NCBI GenBank assembly: GCA_009838645.1 | Contig: VXRC01000002.1 | Coordinates: 95,291-159,290 of the forward strand | Source: Gemmatimonadota bacterium | GTDB taxonomy: Bacteria > JAAXHH01 | Direction of reading: 5' to 3' | DNA length: 64,000 nt | Part shown: piece after piece, positions 33,714 to 44,304 of the stretch | Layout of the letters: each line of letters begins with the position of its first letter | Position numbering within the stretch: the stretch's first letter is position 1 | The notes under the pieces: generated by a model | Databases searched by the model: none | What the model was told of the DNA's origin: nothing | The model's input: only the letters and a program-made list of their open reading frames with translations | Translations under genes and position numbers: made by a program

Positions 33714-34751
33714 ATGGATCATGCATCGTCACCCCGGATCCTCGTGGTGCGGCCCGACCGGATCGGAGACGTGGTGCTCTCCCTGCCGGTGCTGGACGCC
33801 CTTCGGCATCGCTGGCCAAAGGCCTACCTGGCCATGCTGGCGCGTCCCTACACCCGCGACGTACTCGAGCGAAATCCCTGCCTGGACGCCATATTCGAAG
33901 ACGACCCGGAGTCTTTTCACCGTGGTCCGTGGGGTTTCATCGGGCAGGTGCGGCGACTGCGCGCCCAGGCTTTCGACACCGCCCTGGTACTCATGCCGAC
34001 CATGCGTCATGTGTGGATGATATACCTGGCGGGCATCCCCCGGCGCATCAGCGTGGGGCGGAAGGTCTACCACACGCTCACCCGCACACGGTCCCTCAGC
34101 CGCCACCGCTATATCCCGCTCCGCCACGAATCGGATTTCTGCCTGGACCTGGCCCGGATCATCGATGCCCGGGAACCCGGGAACCGGCCGCTGATCGAAC
34201 TGAAGGAGGAGGAGCGTCGGAGGGCCCGTGCGGTCCTGGCCCGGACGCAGGGACAGCCGGTCATCGGCATCCATCCCGGCAACGGGCGCAACGCGCCGAA
34301 CTGGACGGTCGAACGTTACGCGCGGCTTGCGAGGACCCTGCAGGATCGCCATGGCGCGAAGATCGTCGTGACCGGGAGCGCGGAGGAGGGGCATCTCGCC
34401 GAAGCGATCGTGTCCCCCCTGGAAGGACCGGCTCTTTCGCTGGCAGGGCGGCTTACACTGGGCGAGTTGATCGCGGTGATCGGCGAACTGGACCTCCTGG
34501 TGAGCAGCAGCACGGGGCCCATGCATCTGGCCGGAGCGCTGGGCGTTCCAACGGTGTCCGCCTTCTGTCCCCTGCCCGCCAGGTCGCCCGAACGGTGGCG
34601 TCCCCTGGGCGGCCTGGACCGCAACCTCCTGCCGCCTGAAGGACAATGCCCGACCTGCGACCGCGGACCCTTCTGCGACCTGTCCGGCATCACCGTGGAC
34701 ATGGTAGGGAAGGCGGTCGGGGAGCAACTGGCCCAATGTGCGAAACAATGA
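33714..34751 (+). CDS. Glycosyltransferase family 9 (heptosyltransferase-like), first of two
   Basis: 345 residues. GT9 enzymes add heptose or related sugars to lipid-A core or other glycans, using a nucleotide sugar in the cytoplasm. Visible features: N-terminal RILVVRPDRIGDVVLSLPVL, the central VIGIHPGNGRNAPNWTVERYARLA, and the C-terminal nucleotide-sugar site DLLVSSSTGPMHLAGALGVPTV. A Cys-rich end (CPTCDRGPFCDLSG) is common in this branch. Start at ATG 33714 behind GGAG; the upstream in-frame extension is translated repeat. Its end overlaps the next GT9 gene. Confidence 0.9.
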   Translation: MDHASSPRILVVRPDRIGDVVLSLPVLDALRHRWPKAYLAMLARPYTRDVLERNPCLDAIFEDDPESFHRGPWGFIGQVRRLRAQAFDTALVLMPTMRHVWMIYLAGIPRRISVGRKVYHTLTRTRSLSRHRYIPLRHESDFCLDLARIIDAREPGNRPLIELKEEERRRARAVLARTQGQPVIGIHPGNGRNAPNWTVERYARLARTLQDRHGAKIVVTGSAEEGHLAEAIVSPLEGPALSLAGRLTLGELIAVIGELDLLVSSSTGPMHLAGALGVPTVSAFCPLPARSPERWRPLGGLDRNLLPPEGQCPTCDRGPFCDLSGITVDMVGKAVGEQLAQCAKQ

Positions 34752-35809
34752 CCGTATCCGAAACGCCATCCCGCATCCTCGTCATCCGGTTCAGCTCGAT
34801 GGGCGATATCGTGCTAACGTCGCCGGTCACCCGTGAGTTGGGCCGACTCTTTCCTGATGCTGAGACCGACTTCCTTGCGCGTGCAGAATACGTGTCACTG
34901 GCCCGCGCGCTCCCGGGGGTCGTCGCCGTGCAGCGCTTCGATCCAGGCACCGGTCTCCTGAGCCTCGTCACCCGCCTGCGCGAAAGACGCTACGACCTGG
35001 CGTTGGACCTCCATGGGAACCTGCGAAGCAGGCTCGTCGCCATGGCGGGCATCGCTGGACGGGTGCTTCGGTACGACAAACGCCGGTTCGTCCGGATGGC
35101 GATCGTCAGAAGGCGAAGACGGTCCAGGCCCGTCCCCCATACCATCGACCGGTATCTGGAAGTGCTCGACCGGCTCGACGCGGCCGCCGCGCCTGGCCTG
35201 GAAGGCGCACATGACGCGGCGGAGATGAGGCTGCCGCAACTGAAAGTCGATGGTGCCGCGGCGACCATGGTGGAGGAACGGCTGGCCGGTGCCGGCATCG
35301 GGCCGGATGTCCGGTTACTCGGCGTAGCGCCGGGCGCCTCCCATGGTCCTAAGCGCTGGCCGCCGGGGCGGTTCGCCCGGGTTGCGGACCACATGGCGAA
35401 ATCCCGGGACATGAAGGTACTGCTGCTGGGTAGCGAGGCGGACCGGCCGGTCACCGGCGAGGTGGCCCGTGCCATGGAGCGTCCCGCCGTAGACTGGACC
35501 GGGACGACCGATCTCGCGATGCTGCCCGCGGCCGTGCGGCGGTGCGCACTCCTGGTCAGCAACGATTCCGGCCCCATGCACGTGGCCACGGCCGTGGGCA
35601 CACCCGTGATCGGCGTATTCGGCGCCACCCATCCCCGACTGGGGTTCGCGCCGGTTGGACCGGCGGACACCGCCGTAACGCTCGACCTGCCGTGCAGCCC
35701 CTGCAGCCTGCACGGGAACCGGGCCTGCCGGTTCCGCACCCATGCGTGCATGGAGGAACTCGATCCCGGGCGCGTTATTGCCGAGGCGGAGCGCCGGGTA
35801 CCGGTTTAG
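34736..35809 (+). CDS. Glycosyltransferase family 9 (heptosyltransferase-like), second of two
   Basis: 357 residues. RILVIRFSSMGDIVLTSPVTREL opens the first Rossmann half; GVAPGASHGPKRWPPGRFARVADHM, then CALLVSNDSGPMHVATAVGTPVIGVFGATHP form the sugar-nucleotide site. It ends in CSPCSLHGNRACRFRTHACME, typical of GT9 proteins in many phyla. The ATG at 34736 has a ribosome site (GGGGAG, 11 bp upstream) and overlaps the preceding gene; a second ATG at 34748 overlaps its TGA (ATGA) and is equally plausible. Two tandem GT9 genes suggest addition of consecutive sugars to an outer-membrane glycolipid. Confidence 0.9.
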   Translation: MCETMTVSETPSRILVIRFSSMGDIVLTSPVTRELGRLFPDAETDFLARAEYVSLARALPGVVAVQRFDPGTGLLSLVTRLRERRYDLALDLHGNLRSRLVAMAGIAGRVLRYDKRRFVRMAIVRRRRRSRPVPHTIDRYLEVLDRLDAAAAPGLEGAHDAAEMRLPQLKVDGAAATMVEERLAGAGIGPDVRLLGVAPGASHGPKRWPPGRFARVADHMAKSRDMKVLLLGSEADRPVTGEVARAMERPAVDWTGTTDLAMLPAAVRRCALLVSNDSGPMHVATAVGTPVIGVFGATHPRLGFAPVGPADTAVTLDLPCSPCSLHGNRACRFRTHACMEELDPGRVIAEAERRVPV

Positions 35810-35848
35810 CGGAATGAACGCGGGTTGACCGGCGGCTGCGGTGCGGAT

Positions 35849-36400
35849 TTACTCGTCGGCGCCGTATTCGAGGAGCGAGAAGACGGGACGCTTACCCAGC
35901 TTTTTCCGTCCGTCCAGGAAGGATAGTTCGATCAGAAACCCTACGCCGGCCACGACCCCGCCCGCTTCTTCGACGAGTTGACACGCTGCCGTCGCGGTCC
36001 CCCCCGTGGCCAGCAGGTCATCCACGATGAGTACGCGGTCTCCGGGTCTCACGGCATCCAGGTGCATCTCCAGCGCGTCCGTGCCGTACTCCAGATCGAA
36101 TTCGATCCGCCGCGTCTCCGCCGGGAGCTTGCCGGGCTTGCGCAAGGGAACGATGCCCTTTCCCATGTGGTAGGCGAGCACCGGCGCCAGGATGAACCCC
36201 CGGGCCTCGATACCGGCCACGAGATCGATGGAACGCTCTGCGTATTCATCGACGAAACGATCCACGGCCTTGCGAAAGGCGGCGGGATCCTTGAAGAGCG
36301 TGGTCACGTCCTTGAAGTTAATGCCGGGAATGGGAAAGTCCGGCACGTTGCGGATCTTCTGTTTCAGAACGTCCAATTCACACCTCGATTCTGATACCAC
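35849..36400 (-). CDS. apt: Adenine phosphoribosyltransferase
   Basis: 183 residues. Salvages adenine to AMP using PRPP. The PRPP-binding motif is VLIVDDLLATGGTATAA; the N-terminal IRNVPDFPIPGINFKDVT and the flexible loop region KPGKLPAETRRIEFDLEYGTDALEMH are diagnostic of bacterial Apt. The first ten residues (MVSESRCELD) look like a non-conserved extension; a start nearer VLKQKIR is possible but no better codon is seen. It lies 48 bp after the PknB-type kinase gene on the same strand. Confidence 0.95.
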   Translation of the reverse strand: MVSESRCELDVLKQKIRNVPDFPIPGINFKDVTTLFKDPAAFRKAVDRFVDEYAERSIDLVAGIEARGFILAPVLAYHMGKGIVPLRKPGKLPAETRRIEFDLEYGTDALEMHLDAVRPGDRVLIVDDLLATGGTATAACQLVEEAGGVVAGVGFLIELSFLDGRKKLGKRPVFSLLEYGADE

Positions 36401-36448
36401 AGGCAGCGATCCGTTCCGGCAGTACCTGTCAGCCGGTGTCGTTCTGGG

Positions 36449-39265
36449 CTACTGGCCGAATTCTCCCGGCCAGTTCTCTATAATGGTCAACACAGGCCGT
36501 TCTTCTTCCGCGTTGGTCGGCAGGATGAACTTCTGCCCATCCCCGGTCACGTCAAAACCGGAAAAACGCAGGTAGTCGGCACCGCCCTGGATACCATCGA
36601 AGAGGACCCGCGGCGGTCCGAACCGGAAACCCTGACCCTCCAGGAGGGGAACGGACATCATCCGATTGTCTTCCACGTAGAACAGTTCATCCCCGGAGGG
36701 ATTCCAGCGGGGCGTCCAGCCTTCGTTTACGGACACTCGCCAGCGGCCCGACCCCGTGGGAAATCGGGTTACATAAACCTCCGGAGAACCGTCCAGGCTC
36801 GATACGTAGGCCAGGTATCGACCGTCCGGTGACAGCGCGCCCTGAAACACCCGCCGCTGGTTCTCAACGAGCACTACCGGCTCCGCATCACCTTCCGTGG
36901 ATATATACTGTATGCTTTGCCGTTTGAAAAAGACCAGTTTGCTTCCGTCACCCGACATGATAGGTTCCCAGCCGGTAAGCGAATCGGTGGAGAACGGCGT
37001 CATCTCTTCCATGGCATCAAGATCCATGCGCATGAGCAGGCCATCGCGCCTGAAACGCCCCGTATTCGGGGAGTGAGAAACCGCGAAAAGGATGGATTCG
37101 CCATCGGGCGTAAAGGTCGGTTTACTGAAGTCCCAATCGTCAAAGGTCAGCTGGCTCCCGGCACCTGTTTCCAGGTCATAGGACCAAAGCCCCTGGAGGT
37201 TTCCTTCCCTGGTGTCCACGATGATCCGCGTCCCGTCGGGAGACAGCACCGGATCTCCGATCCATTCCCGGGGATTGCCGATGACCCGTTCGATCAGCCC
37301 GCTGCGGTTCACCACGGCAAGCCGCTGCATGGGGCGGAACGCGGTACGGTACACCAAGGTGCCATCGGTCGAGAGACTGACGGTGTGGACGTTCCGAACC
37401 ACGGGAAACGCATCGCCCGTCAGTTCCCCGAGCCGGGGTGAAAAAGGCGCGGCCCAGAGATCTCCTTCGGCACGGGCGGTTTCCCGGTAGTAGATCAAAT
37501 AGCCGGACGCGTATCCCGCCACGGTAAGGAATTCACCTTCCAGGGGCACCGCGTGGCGTTCTTTTCCTGGCGATTCAACAACAATGCGGGACTTTGTGAT
37601 TCGAGCCACCGAGATCGCCCGGCTGAGGTCCGCGTTTCCCCGGTACTTTTCGCTCAGTTCGGCGATTTCATCCGGATCATCCGAGGATTGAACCACCGAA
37701 AAGAGGCGGAGGTTGTGCTCAGACAGACTCAAGGGAGTGACCAGGCCTCTTTCGGACTTCGTTTCGTCCGGTTGCGCCAGCAGCGCCGGGGCCCCGCCGT
37801 GTTCGGATACGGTATACAGCCCGCCCCCGGTCCTCAGACCGGTTGTGCTGAAGAGTATCTGTCCGTCTGAGCCCCAGGACACGCCGGCGAATCCCTGGTC
37901 CGGCACGTCACACAGCTGGACCTGCCCCCCGCCGTCCGCCCCGACCTTCCAGATCGTACCGCCGGCCATGTAACCGATGTAACGGCTGTCGGGAGACCAG
38001 AATACCCCGTCCACGTCTTCCGTACCCGCAATCTCTCTACCCTCGACCTGGTCCAGGGGCCGCACCCACAGCCGGCTGTCCCGGGTAAAGGCTAGCATCG
38101 TCCCGTCCGGCGAGATGGCCGCGTTGTCCCGGCCCAGGTTGTCCAGACCCATCTGGAACTTGCGTACAGGCGCGGCGGGTTCTACGCCAAGCGTACCCAT
38201 CAGCGCCGCGACGATCAACGCCCCGGCGACCAGGCAGGCGGCGCAGGCGCCGAGCACGACCGGACTCCGCAGGAGGGTGACGGCCGACCCCGGCCGCGAT
38301 ACGTCGCCGGCCGTACCGGCCGCCGGCCCCGCCTCGTGTTCGTTCCGGCTGTCGGACAGGTCATGGCCCACGTCGAGAACGGACTGGTAGCGGGACCTGG
38401 GTTCCTTGCCCATGCAGCGCCGGACAACCCGGTTCAGCAGGGGAGGCACTTTATTGTTCGCCGCGCTCACCGGTTCCGGGTCATCCTTCAGGGTACTGCT
38501 GATGACGGACACGTAGTTGTCGCCCGTGAAGGGCCGGACGCCCGTCAGCGTTTCGTACATCATGACGCCCAGGCTGAAAATATCGCTCCGGTGATCGCCG
38601 TGGTTGCCGGTCGCCTGTTCGGGCGACATGTACGCCGGCGTGCCCAGTACCGTGCCGGCCTGGGTCAGACTCATCGTGGGCCCGGCGCCATCGGTTTCGC
38701 CGGAAGGCCCGGAGACGACCCGGGCCAGGCCGAAGTCCAGGACCTTGGGGACGCCGTCGTCGGAAATCATGACGTTCGCAGGCTTCAGGTCCCGGTGCAC
38801 GACGCCCCGCTGGTGGGCGTGGTCCAGGGCCTCCACGATGGGCATGAACCAGTCGTAGAAGGATGCCAGTGGGAGGGGCGTACCGGACAGGCGCTCGTGG
38901 AGCGGCCGTCCGGATACGTATTCCATGGTGATGAAGTACACGGTGTCGGAACCGCCGCCGTCGGGTTCGACACCATCCGGACCGCCCAGGCCGCCCGGTC
39001 CGCCCGGTCCGCCCAGTCCGCCCGTCCGCGCTTCCTCGATGGCGTACACCTGGGCGATATTCGGGTGGTTCAGCTTGGCGGCCGCCTCCGCCTCGATCCG
39101 GAAACGCTGGAGCAGCGCGGGGTCGCGGGCCAGATCCTCCGGCAGCACCTTCAGGGCAACCCGCCGCTTCAGACGGGTATCCTCGGCCAGGTAGACCTCA
39201 CCCATGCCTCCTCGTCCGAGCGTGCGTTCAATGCGGTAATGGAGGACGGCGTCGCCCTGCTGCAT
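36449..39265 (-). CDS. PknB-type Ser/Thr kinase with extracytoplasmic TolB/PD40 propeller
   Basis: 938 residues from the ATG at 39265 (GGAG eight bases upstream). Kinase domain residues ~8-290: GRGGMGEVY, Lys39 in VALK, HRDLKPANV, DFG and GTPAYMSPEQ are intact. One transmembrane helix follows (VVLGACAACLVAGALIVAALMG, ~residues 345-365). The outside part is a beta-propeller of PD40/TolB-like repeats (AISPDGTMLAFTRDSRLWV, FWSPDSRYIGYMAG, LSPDGTRIIVDT, FTPDGESILFAVS). Such kinases are abundant in large-genome environmental bacteria; the ligand and targets are unknown. A Gly/Pro repeat interrupts the kinase N-lobe (see repeat at 38981). Confidence 0.93.
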   Translation of the reverse strand: MQQGDAVLHYRIERTLGRGGMGEVYLAEDTRLKRRVALKVLPEDLARDPALLQRFRIEAEAAAKLNHPNIAQVYAIEEARTGGLGGPGGPGGLGGPDGVEPDGGGSDTVYFITMEYVSGRPLHERLSGTPLPLASFYDWFMPIVEALDHAHQRGVVHRDLKPANVMISDDGVPKVLDFGLARVVSGPSGETDGAGPTMSLTQAGTVLGTPAYMSPEQATGNHGDHRSDIFSLGVMMYETLTGVRPFTGDNYVSVISSTLKDDPEPVSAANNKVPPLLNRVVRRCMGKEPRSRYQSVLDVGHDLSDSRNEHEAGPAAGTAGDVSRPGSAVTLLRSPVVLGACAACLVAGALIVAALMGTLGVEPAAPVRKFQMGLDNLGRDNAAISPDGTMLAFTRDSRLWVRPLDQVEGREIAGTEDVDGVFWSPDSRYIGYMAGGTIWKVGADGGGQVQLCDVPDQGFAGVSWGSDGQILFSTTGLRTGGGLYTVSEHGGAPALLAQPDETKSERGLVTPLSLSEHNLRLFSVVQSSDDPDEIAELSEKYRGNADLSRAISVARITKSRIVVESPGKERHAVPLEGEFLTVAGYASGYLIYYRETARAEGDLWAAPFSPRLGELTGDAFPVVRNVHTVSLSTDGTLVYRTAFRPMQRLAVVNRSGLIERVIGNPREWIGDPVLSPDGTRIIVDTREGNLQGLWSYDLETGAGSQLTFDDWDFSKPTFTPDGESILFAVSHSPNTGRFRRDGLLMRMDLDAMEEMTPFSTDSLTGWEPIMSGDGSKLVFFKRQSIQYISTEGDAEPVVLVENQRRVFQGALSPDGRYLAYVSSLDGSPEVYVTRFPTGSGRWRVSVNEGWTPRWNPSGDELFYVEDNRMMSVPLLEGQGFRFGPPRVLFDGIQGGADYLRFSGFDVTGDGQKFILPTNAEEERPVLTIIENWPGEFGQ
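38981..39025. repeat. 9-bp tandem repeat inside the kinase N-lobe
   Basis: Five 9-bp units (tccgcccgg and variants) encode a GGPGGPGGLGG run on the minus strand, between IAQVYAIEEA and TVYFITMEYV of the kinase. That places a flexible insertion between the strands after helix C, close to the hinge. Confidence 0.85.
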
Positions 39266-39305
39266 GCGCTTACTCCATGGCGAAAGATAGTCCAGCTGTC
39301 GATGG

Positions 39306-40361
<1,056 letters not shown>

Positions 40362-40363
40362 GG

Positions 40364-40969
40364 TCAGCCTCCGGAGCTTTGCAGGTCGTCCAGCACGGCC
40401 ATCCACCGGCCGTGGTCGGTTTCCAGCGTGTCGAGGGAGGTCCGCTCAAAGACGAAGGGATAGCCGGTGATCGCCGCCGCGTGTTTGAACGGATCGTCGG
40501 CGCAGCAGTCCTCGACGACTGCGGCAAGGAACCCGTGCTGCACGGCGGAAGCCGCGGTCAACAGCACGCAGACGGAAGTTTCCAGTCCCGCAACCAGTAT
40601 AAAGGATTTGCGCGCGTGATGTAAATGGGTTAATAGGTCCGGCTGCTGGAAGGCATCGAAGGTCTGCTTGCGCAGGACCGTTTCTCCGGTCCGTTCGGCG
40701 GCGCAAGGCAACACGCCGGCGCCGGACGTTCCCCGGACACAGGGCGTCTCACCCTTTACGCGGTAAGGCGCCATCCAGTCCGTTCCGTCCGGTTCGAACT
40801 CCGCCCGCACATGAACGATGTCGAGACCCGACGATCGGCTGCATTCCAGCAGTCTTTCGACGTTCGACGGAAAATCCGGAAAAGCCTTCGCGGTTGCCGC
40901 AGGCCAGAAATCCCACTGGACATCGATGAGCAACAGCACAAACCGGCGCCAGTCCGTCTGGTCAGCCAT
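40364..40969 (-). CDS. Isochorismatase-family cysteine hydrolase
   Basis: 201 residues. The catalytic triad of the family is visible: Asp in [10 protein letters not shown], Lys in LRKQTFDAF and Cys in [11 protein letters not shown]. The family includes nicotinamidases, N-carbamoyl hydrolases and isochorismatases; no signature here decides which. The chosen start ([10 protein letters not shown]) is close to the conserved first strand; a GTG start 63 bp upstream adds MSKWNDIVS-type residues without conservation. It leads the minus-strand block of dehydrogenase, kinase and Apt genes. Confidence 0.85.
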   Translation of the reverse strand: MADQTDWRRFVLLLIDVQWDFWPAATAKAFPDFPSNVERLLECSRSSGLDIVHVRAEFEPDGTDWMAPYRVKGETPCVRGTSGAGVLPCAAERTGETVLRKQTFDAFQQPDLLTHLHHARKSFILVAGLETSVCVLLTAASAVQHGFLAAVVEDCCADDPFKHAAAITGYPFVFERTSLDTLETDHGRWMAVLDDLQSSGG

Positions 40970-41284
40970 GGACCTGCTTTCGACTGAAGGTGATTCGTCC
41001 AAAGGCGAAACAATGTCGTTCCACTTTGACACATGGAAATGCGTTGTTCTTCTCTATCAATCATGTGTTAAGGCCGGCTTCGGGCAAGGTGATTTGCTCA
41101 GTCGGTGCAGTCGGTACATTAGTTGCCGGCGAAATTACGTTCCCGTCAAAATACCTTTATATCCATGCGGATATTTCTGCCTTCCCGCTCTTGACATTCC
41201 CATGGGCCGGTGTAGATTGAATGCTAACCCTGTTCTACGGCGCGGGCATCGTCCCGCGTCGCATCGTTTTATGGTAATCCTTAC
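40970..41284. other. 315-bp divergent interval
   Basis: It separates the minus-strand isochorismatase block from the plus-strand catabolic island. It holds one good plus-strand promoter candidate (41191-41218) and no ORF with a recognisable product; short ORFs on both strands are unsupported. Confidence 0.6.
41191..41218 (+). promoter_or_regulatory. Candidate promoter of the PhyH/enolase island
   Basis: TTGACA (41191-41196), 16-bp spacer, TAGATT (41213-41218; four of six). It lies 66 bp before the first PhyH start and is the first promoter-like element on the plus strand after the divergent boundary. Confidence 0.5.
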
Positions 41285-42478
41285 ATGCATTTCGATCCTC
41301 GGAAACTGTTCGAAGACGGTTTCATCGTGCTTCGTGGGGTGGTTCCCCCTGACTGGCTCGGTCCCCTGAGGGACAGCTTCGAGCGCATGGTGGACCGCCA
41401 GCGGGAAATCTGGACCAGGGAAAGGAAACCGGGCGATCCGCCCGGAGGAGCGTGGGAGACCGGTCACCAGCCCAGGTTGCAATTCGAAACCCTCGTGGAC
41501 GGGGACACGGCCAATACGATGGCCTTCTGCCTCCACGAAAACACCATGGGCGTCAGCCGGCGCATCATGAATTCTGAAGCCGCGGGCAACACGGGATTCA
41601 TGTTCATGTGCAATCCGGTGACCGACCGCGGACCGGCGCCGTGGCACCGGGACATACACCCCATCGACCAGGCGCCGTTGCGGGGTCTCCAGGACGACCT
41701 GCTGCACAATGCGCCCGGTTACCTCCAGTGGAACATCCCGCTCTACGACGACAACGTGCTCTGGGTCGTACCGAAGAGTCATCGCAGAGGGAACACGGCC
41801 GAAGAAAACCGCTGCCTGGCACAAGACCCCCACGAGCCGCTGCCCGGCGGCGTGCAGGTCGAGCTCAACGCGGGCGACGGTGTGGTCTATACCAACACGA
41901 TCCTGCACTGGGGGAGCAACTACAGCGCCAGGACGCGACGCACAATCCATCTGGGCTACCGTTCCTACGGCGGACCCATCTTCCCCTACGTCAACCGGAC
42001 TTTCCGCGACCTCGGCTTCATCGAATGCCTACCCTCCGACCTGCAGACTGTTTTCAGGGACATCAGGCGCAGGTATGACGATGAGACCGACCGGATCGAG
42101 TCTATCTTCCGCGCCGCCATCGACGGCGACGAAGACGCTTTCCAGGAAGGCGTCGCCGCGCTGCATCCCGGTGAAGCAGGCCGGATCATATGCGCCGTGC
42201 TCCTTTCCAAGATCGTGTACAAGATGAGGTTCGCCACCCATCCGGTCCGACCGCACTACGGCGGCGACATCTCGCACGACGAAGGCCTGAAACCACGGTT
42301 CACCGTCGGCGAGCTGGACGCGCTCTGGCGGCGCTTCGAACCGCTGGACGAAGAGATGCAGTCCGATGCGCTCCAGTTCGTGCCGGGATTCCAGTCGGAT
42401 CCCATGCACTACTATTTCGAGGAAATGCCTTCCGGCCTGAGCATGGGGTCTTTCATGGCGGGATGGCGGAACAACTAA
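41285..42478 (+). CDS. Phytanoyl-CoA dioxygenase-like (PhyH) oxygenase 1
   Basis: 397 residues, longer than the ~290 usual for the family because of an added C-terminal helical part (from ~residue 265). The Fe(II) facial triad is His121 and Asp123 in WHRDIHP and His208 in LHWGSN, on a double-stranded beta-helix. Enzymes of this fold hydroxylate or oxidatively cleave small molecules using 2-oxoglutarate and O2. It opens a run of plus-strand genes; the adjacent enolase-superfamily gene starts 34 bp downstream. Substrate unknown. Confidence 0.88.
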   Translation: MHFDPRKLFEDGFIVLRGVVPPDWLGPLRDSFERMVDRQREIWTRERKPGDPPGGAWETGHQPRLQFETLVDGDTANTMAFCLHENTMGVSRRIMNSEAAGNTGFMFMCNPVTDRGPAPWHRDIHPIDQAPLRGLQDDLLHNAPGYLQWNIPLYDDNVLWVVPKSHRRGNTAEENRCLAQDPHEPLPGGVQVELNAGDGVVYTNTILHWGSNYSARTRRTIHLGYRSYGGPIFPYVNRTFRDLGFIECLPSDLQTVFRDIRRRYDDETDRIESIFRAAIDGDEDAFQEGVAALHPGEAGRIICAVLLSKIVYKMRFATHPVRPHYGGDISHDEGLKPRFTVGELDALWRRFEPLDEEMQSDALQFVPGFQSDPMHYYFEEMPSGLSMGSFMAGWRNN

Positions 42479-42512
42479 CGAGCCGCTGTCGCGCCCTTCG
42501 GGGGAGACCACG

Positions 42513-43631
42513 ATGAAGATCACCGCAGTTTCCGTATGGACGGTCGTCGTACCCACCATACCCGGCCGGGTGCACAGTCCGGAATACGCGGAGAAGACCG
42601 GGTGGGACGAGGTGCCCAAGCACATCATCCGGGTCGATACCGACACCGAATATGCCGGGATCGGGGAGACCGGCCGGGGCCTGCCCATCGAACAGGTCCG
42701 GGAAGGGGCGGGGCTGCTCATCGGCCGCGATCCCGAGGATATCACGCCTCAGGACATCTTCGGGCGCCGCGGCGAACGGGCGGCGGACGACATCACCGTG
42801 GGTAACGGTCCGGCCTACGACGCCTACGAGATGGCCGTGCTCGACCTGGTGGGACGGACCCGCGGGCTGCCCGTGCACACCCTCCTGGGCGGCGCCGTCC
42901 GGGACCGGGTCCGGGCCGATTACTGGATGGGCCACCAGACGCCGGAGGACGGCGCCAGGGCCGTGGAAAGAGGGCTGCGCCTGGGATTTACGGGCGTCAA
43001 GATCAAGTGCCGGCTCGAAGAACCCATGTACGAGCGCCTGAAGGCCATGCGCGACGTGGCCGGTCCGGGATTCAAGGTGACGGTGGACCCCAACGAACGG
43101 TTCTACACGGCCGCCCAGGCCATCGAGCTGGCCGGCCGTCTCGAAACCCTGGGCAACGTGGAGGTTTTCGAGGATCCCATACCCAAGTCGGACATCGAGG
43201 GCTACGAGGAGATCCACCGGGCCATCCCCTTCCCCCTGGCCATGCACCTGGGGAACGGCGAAGGAGTCGTGCGCGCCCTGCAGGCGGACGGCGGACGGGG
43301 CGTGGTGGACTGCGTGAACCTGGGCGGCAGCATGTTCGGATTCCAGCGCAACGCCGCCGTGGCCGCCGCGGCCGGCCTGCCCTGCTGGCACGGTTCGGGA
43401 AACGACCTGGGGATCTCGGACACTTCTTTCGTGCACGCCGCCGCCGCCGCGCCGAACTGCACCATGGCCTCTGATTTCGTCGGAGGGTGGACCCGGGAGG
43501 ACGATCTCATCGAAGAGCCCATCTCCTTCGAGAACGGACACGTGCCCACGCCGATGAAACCGGGACTCGGCTGCGACCTGGACTACGACGCGCTGCAGCG
43601 GTACACGCAGCAACACGAGGAGCTGAGCTGA
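42513..43631 (+). CDS. Mandelate racemase/muconate lactonizing enzyme-family protein 1
   Basis: 372 residues of the enolase superfamily. N-terminal capping domain with MKITAVSVWTVVVP; TIM barrel with the KxK catalytic pair in GVKIKCRL, metal ligands Asp in VDPNERF and Glu in FEDPIPK, and a third probably Glu in GNGEGV. HGSGNDLG lies where the family has its barrel-end catalytic residues. Acid-sugar dehydratases and racemases share this layout. It may process a hydroxy-acid supplied by the neighbouring oxygenase or dehydrogenase genes. The substrate is not assignable by eye. Confidence 0.88.
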   Translation: MKITAVSVWTVVVPTIPGRVHSPEYAEKTGWDEVPKHIIRVDTDTEYAGIGETGRGLPIEQVREGAGLLIGRDPEDITPQDIFGRRGERAADDITVGNGPAYDAYEMAVLDLVGRTRGLPVHTLLGGAVRDRVRADYWMGHQTPEDGARAVERGLRLGFTGVKIKCRLEEPMYERLKAMRDVAGPGFKVTVDPNERFYTAAQAIELAGRLETLGNVEVFEDPIPKSDIEGYEEIHRAIPFPLAMHLGNGEGVVRALQADGGRGVVDCVNLGGSMFGFQRNAAVAAAAGLPCWHGSGNDLGISDTSFVHAAAAAPNCTMASDFVGGWTREDDLIEEPISFENGHVPTPMKPGLGCDLDYDALQRYTQQHEELS

Positions 43632-43662
43632 TGCGCCATGGGGAACCACGGAAGGAGCGTCC

Positions 43663-44304
43663 ATGCGGTTGATCGCCGTGGGTTGCGAATACGCCGGGGT
43701 CACGACGTTGATAGACGGCCTCTACGCCTGGGGAAACGAACGGGGCGTCCACCACCACCTCGACGACCACTTCACCATACCGGACGCGTACCACCTCGAC
43801 GATGCGGAGCAGCAGGGATTCATCGACATGCTGCCGGCCATCAAGGAGCGATTCCAGCGGTTCCAGATCGTGTACCACGTCCGGTTGATGCACAAGTTCG
43901 ATCACATCCTCCTCGGCGGGTTTCACATTGAGGAAGTGGTATACGGGCCCCGCTACTACTACCCGGGGATCAACATCGCGGTGCGGGAATACGAGCCGGA
44001 CATGCCCGGCGACGCCATCCTGGTCCATCTCCACGCCCGGCCGGAGGTCATCCGGCGGCGCATGGTGTCGGCCCCCCATCCCCGGCAGCTGGTCCCGGCG
44101 GAGGACGTCGAACGCATCCTGGAACGGTTCGAGGAAGAGGTCGCGCAGTCGTGGATCCACCGGAAGTTCGCCATCGACACGTCCGATCTGACGCCCGGGG
44201 AATTGCTGGAGACGTTCCTGGAGCGATCCGTTCCCTATCTCAACACCCGGGATGCGTTGACCAGATTGCGGAGACCCGGCATGCCGGACGGGGAGTACAG
44301 ATGA
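43663..44304 (+). CDS. P-loop-like nucleotide-binding protein lacking the Walker A lysine
   Basis: 213 residues. It starts MRLIAVGCEYAGVTTLIDGLYAW, which has the spacing of a kinase P-loop (GxxxxG-x-TT) but Val13 stands where Lys should be. Further on, HHHLDDHFTIPD and LVHLHARPEVIRRRMV resemble the substrate and LID regions of small-molecule kinases such as thymidylate kinase. Either it binds nucleotide differently or it is not a kinase. Its stop overlaps the next enolase gene (ATGA), so it is translationally tied to it. I do not recognise a named family. Confidence 0.7.
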   Translation: MRLIAVGCEYAGVTTLIDGLYAWGNERGVHHHLDDHFTIPDAYHLDDAEQQGFIDMLPAIKERFQRFQIVYHVRLMHKFDHILLGGFHIEEVVYGPRYYYPGINIAVREYEPDMPGDAILVHLHARPEVIRRRMVSAPHPRQLVPAEDVERILERFEEEVAQSWIHRKFAIDTSDLTPGELLETFLERSVPYLNTRDALTRLRRPGMPDGEYR

